Part shown: in pieces, positions 17,362 to 26,225 of the stretch
Numbering within the stretch: the stretch's first letter is position 1
How the letters are laid out: each line of letters starts with the position of its first letter
Origin: Pelagimonas sp017744045
GTDB lineage: Bacteria > Pseudomonadota > Alphaproteobacteria > Rhodobacterales > Rhodobacteraceae
Assembly (NCBI RefSeq): GCF_017744045.1
Contig: NZ_JAGHRD010000008.1
Length of the DNA stretch: 64,000 bases
Reading direction: 5' to 3' (one strand)
Notes under the pieces: model-generated
Database searches by the model: none
What the model was told of the DNA's origin: nothing
Seen by the model: only the letters and a program-made list of their open reading frames with translations
Translations under genes and position numbers: made by a program

Positions 17362-18753
17362 ATGCAATTTGGAATGCGCTTCCGGCGGGAAGATGCCGCC
17401 GACAAGGTAAATGATCGCTTCTGGCACGCGATCGAGGGCACGCCGCTCGACGAGGTGCGCCGTATTCAGGAAGAGCGGCTGCGCGATCAGATGGCCTATC
17501 TCAAGGCAAACTCGACTTTCTATCAGGAGAAGTTCGCGAAAGCCGGTGTGGAATTCGACGATATCCGCACCATCGAAGACCTGCAGAAACTGCCCTATAC
17601 CTACAAGACCGAGATCCGCGAAAGCCTGGCCGCCGAACCGCCGTTCGGCAAACACCGCGCCGCGCCCATGTACGAGATCATCCAGATGCAGGCCTCGTCG
17701 GGCACGACCGGCAGCCCCTCATATGTGGCCCTGACCGAATCCGACGCCGAAATGTGGCACGAGATGACGGCACGCTGTTTCTTTGCCAACGGGGTGCGGC
17801 CGGGCGACATGGTGCTGCACGCGTTTTCGCTCGCCAAGGGCTTTGTCGGCGGCATCCCGGTGATGCAGGGATTGCAGTACATGGGCACGATCGATGTGCC
17901 GGTGGGGGCGGATGGCGGTGCAGAACGTCTGCTGCGCGCCTGCGCAGACACGCGGCCGCGTTGCGTGGTCGGCGCCCCGAACTTTGTTCTGCACCTGGCC
18001 GAAAAGGCTCCCGAGGTGCTGGGATGCAAGGCCAGCGAACTGGGTATCGAGCGCGTGATCGTCGGCGGCGAACCCGGCGGCGGCATTCCCGCAATTCGGG
18101 CAAAGATCGAAAAGGCCTGGGGTGCGAAATGCACCGAGATGCTGGGCGGCACCGATCTGGGCGTGACATACTGGGCCGAGTGCGACGCCCAGTCGGGTAT
18201 GCACATGGTCAACATGGACTATATCATCACCGAATTGCTCGACCCCGAAAGCGGCGAAATCATCCCCTGGGAAAAAGGTGCCGAGGGCGAGATGGTCTAT
18301 ACCGCGCTCGGCCGCCAGGCGAGCCCGCTCGTGCGGTTCCGGTCAGGCGATTATATCGAAGTGATCGATACCGAATGCTCCTGCGGCCGCACCGGGCCGA
18401 AGATCCGCTGCACCGGCCGGACCGACGACATGCTGATCGTCCGGGGGGCCAATGTCTTCCCGTCGGCGATCAACAGCGTCATTACCGAAATGGTGCCGGA
18501 CACCAATGGCGTCATGCGCATCGTGGCCGATTTCGAGGGCCACACCACGCAGGGCGCGCTGACGGTGATTGTCGAACGCGGCCCCAATCGCGATCCGGCC
18601 GATGACGTCACCCTCAAAAAGAAAATCGAGCAGCGCCTGCGCGAATCCTTGGTCTTCAAGGCCGACGTTCACCTGGTTGCGGCCGACACTTTCGAAAAAC
18701 CTGGCGCCGCCAAGGTCGCCTTCGTTCTCAGGAAATATCCAGACCTGCCATGA
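17362..18753 (+). CDS. Phenylacetate-CoA ligase family protein (PaaK-like)
   Basis: A 463-aa short adenylate-forming ligase of the PaaK type. It has the P-loop QASSGTTGSPSYVAL, MLGGTDLGVTYWAE at the A5 position, LVRFRSGDYIEV with the family's Arg/Asp, a SCGRTGPKIRCTGRTDD hinge region and RGANVFPSAIN. Two Cys (ECSC) precede the hinge as in many PaaK relatives. It should make a CoA ester of a carboxylic acid, not necessarily aromatic. ATG 17362 follows GGAGAACG; the stop overlaps the carboxylase start, so it may supply that carboxylase with substrate. Confidence 0.88.
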   Translation: MQFGMRFRREDAADKVNDRFWHAIEGTPLDEVRRIQEERLRDQMAYLKANSTFYQEKFAKAGVEFDDIRTIEDLQKLPYTYKTEIRESLAAEPPFGKHRAAPMYEIIQMQASSGTTGSPSYVALTESDAEMWHEMTARCFFANGVRPGDMVLHAFSLAKGFVGGIPVMQGLQYMGTIDVPVGADGGAERLLRACADTRPRCVVGAPNFVLHLAEKAPEVLGCKASELGIERVIVGGEPGGGIPAIRAKIEKAWGAKCTEMLGGTDLGVTYWAECDAQSGMHMVNMDYIITELLDPESGEIIPWEKGAEGEMVYTALGRQASPLVRFRSGDYIEVIDTECSCGRTGPKIRCTGRTDDMLIVRGANVFPSAINSVITEMVPDTNGVMRIVADFEGHTTQGALTVIVERGPNRDPADDVTLKKKIEQRLRESLVFKADVHLVAADTFEKPGAAKVAFVLRKYPDLP

Positions 18754-20357
18754 CTAGAATGAAATCCCTTCTCGACACCGCGTCGGACGACTTCCGCGCC
18801 AACGACGTGTCTTACCGCGAAAAGGTCGATGAACTACATGCCCTCCGGCTCTTACAGCGCGTCGGCGGCCCCGAAATGGCGCGCAAACGTCATGTGGACA
18901 AAGGCAAAATCCTGCCGCGCGAACGGATCGAACGGCTGATCGACCCGGGCACACCATTTCTGGAACTCGGCGAGTTGGCCGGACTGAATATGCACAAGGG
19001 AGTTCCACCCGGCGCCGGCATCATCACCGGTATTGGCGTGATCGAAGGCCGTCAGTGCATGATCATCGCCAATGATGCCACCGTAAAGGGCGGCACCTAT
19101 TTCGGGATCACCTGCCGCAAACACGTCCGGGCACAGAAAATTGCCTGGAAAAACCGCCTGCCCGTCATCACCCTCGTGGACTCCGGCGGTGCCTTCCTGC
19201 CCGACCAGGCCAACCTTTTCCCCGACGAAGGCCAGTTCGGCTCCATCTTTCACCAACAGATCGGCATGTCTGGCGATGGTGTGCCGCAAATCGCCGTGGT
19301 CATGGGGCCCTGCACCGCGGGTGGTGCCTATATCCCCGCGCTCTGTGACGAAGTGGTGATCGTGCGCGGTCAGGGCTTTATGTATCTAGGCGGACCGGAA
19401 TTGACCTTTGCCGCAACCGGCGAAAAGGTCGAAGCCGAAGAACTGGGTGGCGGCAAGATGCATTCGTCCGTCTCCGGTGTGACAGACCATTTGGCCGAAG
19501 ATGACGCCCACGCTCTGGCCATCACGCGCGAAATTGTCAGCCATCTTGGCGAAAAACCCCAACCCCGCAAGACGCCCGAAGCGCCCCGTGCGCCCGCCTA
19601 CCCGGTCGAAGAGATTTATGGACTCATCAGCCGCGACCCCAAGGTGCCGACCGACAACCGCGAAATCGTGGCTCGGTTGGTCGATGAGAGCGATTTTCAC
19701 GAATTCAAGCCGCTTTATGGCGACACGATCATGACCGGCTGGGGGCGCATCCACGGCCACGAGGTCGGGATCATCGCCAATACAGGCGTGCTTTTCGTCG
19801 AAGCCGCGCTGAAGGCGACGCATTTCATCAATCTCTGCGTCCAGCGTGATATTCCGCTGCTGTTCCTGGCCGATGTGAACGGCTTCATGGTGGGCCGCGA
19901 GGTCGAGCAGATGGGCATTGCCAAGGCTGGCGCCAAGATGATCACGGCCATGTCTTCGGCCCGGGTGCCGAAATTCACAATCATCACCGGTGGCTCTTAC
20001 GGGGCCGGATACCTGGCGATGCTGGGCCGCCCGTTCCAGCCGGACGCAATGTTCGCCTGGCCGACGGGACGGTCGGCAATCATGGGGCCGGAACAGGCCG
20101 CCAGCGTGCTGGCTCAGGTCCGCGCGCAGATCAACGAACGCGAAGGCAAAAGCTGGACCCCCGAGGAGGAGGAAGCCTTCAAGGCACCGATCCGCAAGGA
20201 ATACGAAGATTTTCAGGGAGCCTATAATTTTGCTTCCAACCTCTGGATCGACAGCGTGATCGAGCCCTGTGAGACCCGTGACGTCATGGCGCTGATGCTG
20301 GATGTGACATCGCGCAGACCCAAGGTCGATACCAACTTCGGCGTGTTCAGGATGTGA
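18750..20357 (+). CDS. Acyl-CoA carboxylase carboxyltransferase (beta) subunit, MCC-like
   Basis: A 535-aa carboxyltransferase with the two crotonase-like halves of the family. The N-half acyl-CoA site is in SGGAFLPDQANLFPDEGQFG and MGPCTAGGAYIPALCDEV, and the C-half biotin site in TGGSYGAGYLAMLGRPFQPD. The pattern is nearest to methylcrotonyl-CoA and geranyl-CoA carboxylases, which carboxylate the gamma-carbon of a beta-methyl-alpha,beta-enoyl-CoA. It forms a unit with the biotin subunit 10 bases downstream. In this pathway it may act on a beta-methyl branch (inference). Confidence 0.92.
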   Translation: MTRMKSLLDTASDDFRANDVSYREKVDELHALRLLQRVGGPEMARKRHVDKGKILPRERIERLIDPGTPFLELGELAGLNMHKGVPPGAGIITGIGVIEGRQCMIIANDATVKGGTYFGITCRKHVRAQKIAWKNRLPVITLVDSGGAFLPDQANLFPDEGQFGSIFHQQIGMSGDGVPQIAVVMGPCTAGGAYIPALCDEVVIVRGQGFMYLGGPELTFAATGEKVEAEELGGGKMHSSVSGVTDHLAEDDAHALAITREIVSHLGEKPQPRKTPEAPRAPAYPVEEIYGLISRDPKVPTDNREIVARLVDESDFHEFKPLYGDTIMTGWGRIHGHEVGIIANTGVLFVEAALKATHFINLCVQRDIPLLFLADVNGFMVGREVEQMGIAKAGAKMITAMSSARVPKFTIITGGSYGAGYLAMLGRPFQPDAMFAWPTGRSAIMGPEQAASVLAQVRAQINEREGKSWTPEEEEAFKAPIRKEYEDFQGAYNFASNLWIDSVIEPCETRDVMALMLDVTSRRPKVDTNFGVFRM

Positions 20358-20367
20358 GGAGCGAACC

Positions 20368-22374
20368 GTGAAAATCAAAACGCTTCTGATCGCCAACCGC
20401 GGCGAAATTGCCTGCCGGATCGCGCGCACCGCGCGGGCCAGCGGTATCACCCCTGTCGGCGTGCATTCGCAGGCCGATGCCAATGCCCTGCATGTCCGCG
20501 AGATCGGCAAATCTGTCTGTATCGGTGCCGGGCCTGCATCCGAGAGCTATCTGAAAATCGACGCGGTGATTGCCGCTGCGCAATCGGTGGGCGCGGATGC
20601 GATCCATCCCGGTTACGGCTTTCTGGCCGAAAACCCCGATTTTGCCCGCGCGGTCGAAGCCGCCGGCATGATCTTCATGGGGCCGACGCCGGAAACGCTT
20701 GAACGTTTCGGCGACAAGGCCAGCGCCAAAGAGGCCGCCGTGGCGGCCAGCGTCCCGGTGATTTCGGGCGCCGAAGGTGCGCGGTCCGATCCCGAGCAGA
20801 TTGCCGAGGAGGTGCGCCAAATGGGCCTGCCGGTGCTGCTCAAGGCTGTCGGCGGCGGTGGTGGGCGAGGGCAACGGCTCGTCACCGACGAAACCACGCT
20901 GGTCGAGGACATCGAAGGCGCGCTGCGCGAAGCAAAATCCACCTTCGGCTCCGAAGGGGTGCTGTTGGAGCGTTTCCTGCCCGAGGCGCGCCATGTTGAA
21001 GTGCAGATCGCAGGTGACGGCAAGGGCCATGTGGTGCATCTGTTCGAACGCGATTGCACGCTTCAGCGCCGCCACCAGAAGGTCATCGAGGAAGCCCCGG
21101 CCTGGGGTCTGCCCCGGACGCTTATGGACGACATCGCGCGCGACGCGGTGCGCCTTGGTGAAACGCTGGACTATCGCGGGCTCGGCACGGTCGAGTTTCT
21201 GGTCGCGGGGGACGAGTATTTCTTCCTTGAGGTGAACCCGCGCATTCAGGTGGAACATCCCGTCACCGAAGCGATCACCGGGCTGGACCTTGTCGCGCTT
21301 CACCTGCGGATTGCCGAAGGCGCGGGCCTTGGACTGGTGCAGGACGATCTGACGATCAACGGCCACGCGGTCGAGGTGCGGCTTTACGCCGAAGACCCGG
21401 CGATGCAATTCGCCCCGTCGACGGGTACGCTCACCACGCTCAGCCTGCCGTCGGGCCTGCGCATCGACAGCGGCGTCGAGGAAGGCGATGCGGTCACGCC
21501 TTATTACGACCCGATGATCGCCAAGCTGATCGTGCACGCGCCCGACCGGGAAACCGCATTGGCACGTCTGGCCACGGCGCTTGATCATGTCGCGGTCGAA
21601 GGCGTCGAGACCAATCGCGCCTTTCTGACGGCGCTGGCGCGAAACCATGAATTCGAACGGATGCAGGTGCATACCCGCTGGATCGACGGCAGGCTGGATG
21701 AGTTGACACAAGCACCCGGCCTGACCCGCCCCGATCTGTGGAAATCGACCGCTGCCATTCTATTCGTGACCCAGTCGCGCAGTGACACAAACGCCAATCC
21801 CTGGACCAACCGCGATGCCTTTACCGGCTGGCGGCTTGGCCTGGGCGGCGATGCGATGGAAGCAGGGCAAAGCGTGACGCTCACCGATTCTGACGAGGTA
21901 TCCGAAGAACTGCGCATCGGCCCTGTCAAACCGGGCGCCGAATACACCGTCCGTCTGGAAAACGGCGAGGCGCTGACACTGTCGGCACGTGAACTGACGC
22001 CGGGCCGTTGGCGTGTCGGCGAAGGCGACACCGTCCACCTGATCGACGCGCGCCTGCACGCGGGCGTGATCGAACTGGACACGCCCGAAGGCCGCCTGGT
22101 CTTCCGCCCCGCCGCGCCCCTTGCCTTTGCTGGTGGTGATGCCGCGGCGGATCGCGCCGTGACCTCTCCGCTGACCGGCATGATTGTCGAAATCAAGGTC
22201 TCCGATGGTCAGAGCGTGGCCGAAGGCGACGTGGTTGCGGTCATGGAATCCATGAAACTCGAAATCTCGATCCTGGCGGCCGCGGCCGGGATCGCCAGCA
22301 ATATATCCGTCTCGAATGGGGACATGGTCGATCGCGGCCAGGTCATCGCCGAGATTCTGCCATCCGAGGAGTGA
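20368..22374 (+). CDS. Acyl-CoA carboxylase biotin carboxylase/BCCP (alpha) subunit
   Basis: A 668-aa protein: biotin carboxylase domain (LIANRGEIACRI at the start, ATP-grasp loop KAVGGGGGRGQRLV, EVNPRIQVEHPVTE), a middle BT-like region, and a C-terminal biotinyl domain with VMESMKLEI, where Lys carries biotin (family usual: AMKM or SMKM). The start is GTG 20368 with GGAGCG upstream. It pairs with the preceding carboxyltransferase to give a complete 3-methylcrotonyl-/geranyl-CoA carboxylase-type enzyme. Confidence 0.93.
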   Translation: MKIKTLLIANRGEIACRIARTARASGITPVGVHSQADANALHVREIGKSVCIGAGPASESYLKIDAVIAAAQSVGADAIHPGYGFLAENPDFARAVEAAGMIFMGPTPETLERFGDKASAKEAAVAASVPVISGAEGARSDPEQIAEEVRQMGLPVLLKAVGGGGGRGQRLVTDETTLVEDIEGALREAKSTFGSEGVLLERFLPEARHVEVQIAGDGKGHVVHLFERDCTLQRRHQKVIEEAPAWGLPRTLMDDIARDAVRLGETLDYRGLGTVEFLVAGDEYFFLEVNPRIQVEHPVTEAITGLDLVALHLRIAEGAGLGLVQDDLTINGHAVEVRLYAEDPAMQFAPSTGTLTTLSLPSGLRIDSGVEEGDAVTPYYDPMIAKLIVHAPDRETALARLATALDHVAVEGVETNRAFLTALARNHEFERMQVHTRWIDGRLDELTQAPGLTRPDLWKSTAAILFVTQSRSDTNANPWTNRDAFTGWRLGLGGDAMEAGQSVTLTDSDEVSEELRIGPVKPGAEYTVRLENGEALTLSARELTPGRWRVGEGDTVHLIDARLHAGVIELDTPEGRLVFRPAAPLAFAGGDAAADRAVTSPLTGMIVEIKVSDGQSVAEGDVVAVMESMKLEISILAAAAGIASNISVSNGDMVDRGQVIAEILPSEE

Positions 22375-22378
22375 TGAA

Positions 22379-23338
22379 ATGAACGACTTTCCCAAATTCG
22401 TAGAATTTCGTGAAGAAGGCCCGCGTGAGGGTTTTCAGATCGAAAAAAAGATTTATCCGATCGAAGAGCGGATCGAACTGATTGACATGCTCAGCGAAAC
22501 GGGTCTGAAGCGCATTCAGGTTGGCAGTTTCGTCAGCCCGAAATACGTCCCGCAGATGGCAGACACCGGGGAGTTGTTTCAGCGTATCAAGCGCAAGCCG
22601 GGCGTGAACTACACATCGCTGTGGCTGAACGACAATGGGTTTCGCAAGGCCCTGACCGCGCATGAGGTCGATATCGACCCGCGTCTGCTGTTCTATCCTT
22701 CCGAAGCATTCGCAAAGTCGAACAACAATAGTACCTCTGCGGAAATGCGGGAGAAGCAACGCGACTGGGTTCGTCTTTACAAGGAAGAAGGATATACGGT
22801 CGACGCGGCCTATGTGATGACCGCCTTCGGCTGCAACCTCGAAGGCCCCATCCCCCAAGAACGCATCTTGGACGATTTCCGCTTTATCCTTCAGCTGTGC
22901 GAGGAAGAGGACATCCCCGTGCCGATCCTTGTGATCGCCGACACAATGGGCTGGGGAAACCCCGAGGCGGTCAAACGCATGATCGGCGCCCTGCGCGAAT
23001 TGGCGCCCGAGGCGCGCATCGGTATGCACATCCATGACACACGTGGGCTGGGGATCGCCAACGTTTATGCGGCCCTGTCGATGGGCGTGGACATGTTCGA
23101 AAGCTCGGTCGCCGGTCTTGGCGGCTGTCCTTTCGCGGGCCACGGCCACGCGCGGGCCGCAGGAAATGTCTGCACCGAGGATGCAGTGTTCATGTGTCAC
23201 GAACTGGGCATCGAAACCGGCATTGATCTGGACAAGCTGATCGCAGCGGCGGTCAAAGCGGAAGAGATCATCGGCGTGCCGCTCATGGGCCGGGTCATGC
23301 ATACCGGCGGGTTGGACAAATACCGCAAGGCGGGCTGA
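22379..23338 (+). CDS. HMG-CoA lyase-like DRE-TIM enzyme
   Basis: A 319-aa TIM-barrel protein of the HMG-CoA lyase family: QVGSFVSPKYVPQMADT, MHIHDTRGLGIANVYAAL (metal-binding His-x-His) and the loop GLGGCPFAGHGHARAAGN with the active-site Cys. The signature normally read RDGLQ appears as REGFQ, so the metal-binding Asp is Glu. The family splits a 3-hydroxy-3-methyl dicarboxylic acyl-CoA to acetoacetate or an analogue plus acetyl-CoA. Placed straight after the carboxylase (4-base gap), it probably cleaves the hydrated carboxylation product, perhaps with a bulkier substituent. Confidence 0.88.
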   Translation: MNDFPKFVEFREEGPREGFQIEKKIYPIEERIELIDMLSETGLKRIQVGSFVSPKYVPQMADTGELFQRIKRKPGVNYTSLWLNDNGFRKALTAHEVDIDPRLLFYPSEAFAKSNNNSTSAEMREKQRDWVRLYKEEGYTVDAAYVMTAFGCNLEGPIPQERILDDFRFILQLCEEEDIPVPILVIADTMGWGNPEAVKRMIGALRELAPEARIGMHIHDTRGLGIANVYAALSMGVDMFESSVAGLGGCPFAGHGHARAAGNVCTEDAVFMCHELGIETGIDLDKLIAAAVKAEEIIGVPLMGRVMHTGGLDKYRKAG

Positions 23339-23350
23339 GGAGGGAAGAAG

Positions 23351-24265
23351 ATGGCAAAAGCACTTGACGGAAAGGTGGTTCTGGTCACCGGGGCCGGCGG
23401 TGGGATCGGGCGCGACATCGCCTTGATGGCAGCCGCGGAAGGCGCTGCTGTTGTGGTTAACGATCTGGGGGCGTCGCTGAAAGGCACGGGCCAGACCGAA
23501 AGCGCGGCGCAGAAGGTTGTTGCCGAGATCAGGGCGGCGGGCGGCGATGCGATCGCCGATGGCGGCAACGTCACCGATCCGGACGCCGCGCGCGCGATGA
23601 TCTCGGCGGGTGTCAAGGAATTCGGCCGCATCGACGCGGTGGTGAACAACGCCGGCATCCTGCGCGACGGGTTCTTCCACAAAATGACCTACGAGGATTT
23701 CGACGCGGTGGTGAAGGTTCATCTTTATGGCGCCTTCAACACCAGCCGCGCGGCGGCCGATTATTTCCGCGAACAGGAGGGCGGCGCGCTGGTGCATATG
23801 ACCTCGACCTCGGGGCTGATCGGCAATCTGGCGCAGGCGAATTACTCGGCGGCAAAGCTGGGCATCGCGGCCTTCTCGAAATCGGTCGCGCTTGACCTGA
23901 AACGCTGGAACGTGCGGTCGAACTGCATCGCGCCCTTCGCCTGGAGCCGGATGATTTCCTCGATCAAGACCGACACGCCCGAACAGGAGGCGCGGGTTGA
24001 AAAGCTCAAGCAGATGACGCCCGCCAAAGTGGCGCCGATGGCCTGTTTCCTGATGTCCGACAGGGCCGAAGGCGTCAGCGGACAGATCTTTGCCGTGCGC
24101 AACAACGAGATTTTCCTGTTCAACCAGCCCCGCCCGGTGCGCTCGGTTCATTCCGGCGAGGGCTGGACCGCAGATGAAATCGCCGAGCGCGCCATTCCCG
24201 CGCTCAAATCGCAATTCACGCCGCTCGAGGTTTCGGCGGATGTCTTTTCGTGGGATCCGGTCTGA
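23351..24265 (+). CDS. SDR 3-hydroxyacyl-CoA dehydrogenase, MFE-2 type
   Basis: A 304-aa SDR with VTGAGGGIGRDIA, VVNDLG after the second strand (NAD preference), NNAGILRDGFFHKM and ANYSAAKLGIAAFSK with the full Tyr-x3-Lys. These features, especially the VVNDLG and LRDGFF stretches, are those of the dehydrogenase part of peroxisomal multifunctional enzyme 2 and its bacterial homologues, which oxidise 3-hydroxyacyl-CoAs of branched or steroid side chains. It follows the lyase by 12 bases after GGAGGGAAG, and its stop overlaps the next ATG. Confidence 0.9.
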   Translation: MAKALDGKVVLVTGAGGGIGRDIALMAAAEGAAVVVNDLGASLKGTGQTESAAQKVVAEIRAAGGDAIADGGNVTDPDAARAMISAGVKEFGRIDAVVNNAGILRDGFFHKMTYEDFDAVVKVHLYGAFNTSRAAADYFREQEGGALVHMTSTSGLIGNLAQANYSAAKLGIAAFSKSVALDLKRWNVRSNCIAPFAWSRMISSIKTDTPEQEARVEKLKQMTPAKVAPMACFLMSDRAEGVSGQIFAVRNNEIFLFNQPRPVRSVHSGEGWTADEIAERAIPALKSQFTPLEVSADVFSWDPV

Positions 24266-25059
24266 TGGGAAAACGCAAAGAAAAAATCAGCTCTGACATT
24301 GCCTGGAGCACCTCTGACAAGATCAGCGTGCGTGGGCTCGATCTGCCCAACGAGATCCTGGGCCATATGAACCTTGGCGATCTGGCGTTCCTGCAACTGA
24401 CGGGCCGCAAGGCCACGCCCGAGGAAAGCCGCGTCTTTAACGCCATCGTCATTACCCTGGTCGAACATGGTATCACGCCCTCGGCCCTGGCGGCGCGGAT
24501 GACGTACATGGGGGCGCCGGAATCGCTTCAGGCGGCCGTGGCGGCTGGCTTGTGTGGGCTGGGCACCGTCTTTGTCGGTTCTATGGAGGGTGCCTCGAAA
24601 ATGCTTTACGAGGCACTGCCACAGGACAAGTTGGGCACCGGTGTCGATCTGGATGCGCTGGCCGTCGAGACGGTAGAAAAATTCCGCGCCCGCAGGATGA
24701 TCGTGCCGGGGCTGGGCCATCCGGTGCACAAACCGGTCGATCCGCGCACCCCGCGCCTGTTCCAGATCGCTGCCGAGAACGGCAAGTCCGGTGAATACAT
24801 CGAGTTGATCCAGAAGATTCAGGCCGTTGCCGAAGAAAAATCGGGTAAGATGCTGCCGATCAACGCCACCGGCGCGATCGGGGCGATCTGCTGTGAATTC
24901 GGCTTTCCCTGGAAGATCGTGCGCGGCTTTGGCGTCATGGCGCGGTCCATCGGGCTGGTCGGTCATATCCTCGAAGAGAGCGAAAACCCGATTTCCTATG
25001 AGCTGTGGCAGCGTGCCGAGCAGGAAATTCTTGAAACGTCGGGTCCGGGGGCGGCATAA
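24265..25059 (+). CDS. Short citrate synthase-fold lyase, citryl-CoA lyase-like
   Basis: A 264-aa protein that corresponds only to the core of citrate synthase (normally about 370-430 aa), the size of citryl-CoA lyase or the lyase end of ATP-citrate lyase. The active-site stretch PGLGHPVHKPVDPRTPRL has the two conserved His and the DPR motif; NATGAIGAICCEFGFP near the end supplies other pocket residues. It would cleave or form a C-C bond between acetyl-CoA (or an acyl-CoA) and an oxo acid. ATG 24265 overlaps the SDR stop (TGATG). A lyase acting on a citramalyl- or citryl-like CoA made by the pathway is my inference. Confidence 0.83.
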   Translation: MGKRKEKISSDIAWSTSDKISVRGLDLPNEILGHMNLGDLAFLQLTGRKATPEESRVFNAIVITLVEHGITPSALAARMTYMGAPESLQAAVAAGLCGLGTVFVGSMEGASKMLYEALPQDKLGTGVDLDALAVETVEKFRARRMIVPGLGHPVHKPVDPRTPRLFQIAAENGKSGEYIELIQKIQAVAEEKSGKMLPINATGAIGAICCEFGFPWKIVRGFGVMARSIGLVGHILEESENPISYELWQRAEQEILETSGPGAA

Positions 25060-25062
25060 GCG

Positions 25063-26214
25063 ATGCAGACCTCGGCCCCCGACAGCCATAACGACCTGCG
25101 CGACGCCATGCGCGCGCTTTGCGCGCAGTTCCCGCCCGACTATCACCGCCGCGAAACCTACCCCGAGGAATTCGTCGATGCGCTGACCCGCGAGGGCTGG
25201 CTCGCCGCGATGATCCCAGAAGAATACGGCGGCTCGGGCCTGGGGTTGACCGAAGCCTCGATCATCATGGAGGAGGTGAACCGCTGCGGCGGCAACGCGG
25301 GCCATTGCCACGGGCAGATGTACAATATGGGCACGCTGCTGCGGCATGGTTCGGAGGAGCAGAAACAGAAATATCTGCCCGGCATCGCCAGCGGCGAATT
25401 GCGCCTGCAATCCATGGCCGTGACCGAACCGACCACCGGCACCGACACCACCAAACTGAAGACCTCGGCGGTGAAAAAGGGCGACCGCTATGTGATCAAC
25501 GGCCAGAAAGTCTGGATCAGCCGTATCCAGCATTCCGACCTGATGATCCTGCTGGCGCGCACCACGCCGCTGGCCGAGGTCAAGAAGAAATCGCAGGGCC
25601 TGTCGATCTTCATGGTCGATCTGAAAGAGGCGATCGGCAACGGGATGGAGGTCCGCCCCATCGCCAATATGCCCGGCCACGAAACCAATGAAGTGTTTTT
25701 CGACAACCTGGAAATCCCCGCCGAGAACCTGATTGGGACCGAGGGGCGCGGATTTTACCATATTCTTGACGGGCTGAATGCCGAACGGACCCTGATTGCG
25801 GCGGAATGTATCGGTGATGGATACTGGTTCGTTGACAAGGCCCGCACCTATGCCGGCGACCGCATGGTCTTTGACCGCCCCATCGGCCAGAACCAGGGCG
25901 TGCAATTCCCTATCGCCAGGTCCTATGTGAACATCGAGGCCGCCAATCTGATGCGCTTTGAAGCCTGCAGGCGGTTCGATGCTGGGCTGGATTGCGGAGC
26001 ACAGGCGAATATGGCCAAGCTGCTGGCTTCGGAGGCCAGCTGGGAAGCGGCCAATGCCTGCATTCAGACCCATGGCGGCTTCGGTTTCGCACGGGAATAC
26101 GATGTCGAACGCAAGTTCCGAGAGGCCCGGCTGTATCAGGTGGCCCCGATCTCGACCAACCTGATCCTGTCCTATGTCGGCGAACATATCCTCGGCATGC
26201 CGCGATCCTTCTGA
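25063..26214 (+). CDS. Acyl-CoA dehydrogenase
   Basis: A 383-aa acyl-CoA dehydrogenase with VTEPTTGTDTTKLKT, VWISRIQHSDLMILLAR, base-helix LNAERTLIAAE and QTHGGFGFAREYDVERKFREA, ending GMPRSF like its relatives at 16174 and 53232. The TTGTDTT variant of the flavin-binding motif and the AREYxVER motif are shared with the 53232 protein, which is its closest relative in the window. It lies 3 bases after the citryl-CoA-lyase-like gene, within the long operon. Confidence 0.92.
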   Translation: MQTSAPDSHNDLRDAMRALCAQFPPDYHRRETYPEEFVDALTREGWLAAMIPEEYGGSGLGLTEASIIMEEVNRCGGNAGHCHGQMYNMGTLLRHGSEEQKQKYLPGIASGELRLQSMAVTEPTTGTDTTKLKTSAVKKGDRYVINGQKVWISRIQHSDLMILLARTTPLAEVKKKSQGLSIFMVDLKEAIGNGMEVRPIANMPGHETNEVFFDNLEIPAENLIGTEGRGFYHILDGLNAERTLIAAECIGDGYWFVDKARTYAGDRMVFDRPIGQNQGVQFPIARSYVNIEAANLMRFEACRRFDAGLDCGAQANMAKLLASEASWEAANACIQTHGGFGFAREYDVERKFREARLYQVAPISTNLILSYVGEHILGMPRSF

Positions 26215-26225
26215 AGACCAGAAAC

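Noticed and set aside
18750..22374. Propionyl-CoA carboxylase as the identity of the biotin enzyme
   Set aside because: Motifs and the neighbouring HMG-CoA-lyase-like gene fit the methylcrotonyl/geranyl-CoA type better; not excluded outright.
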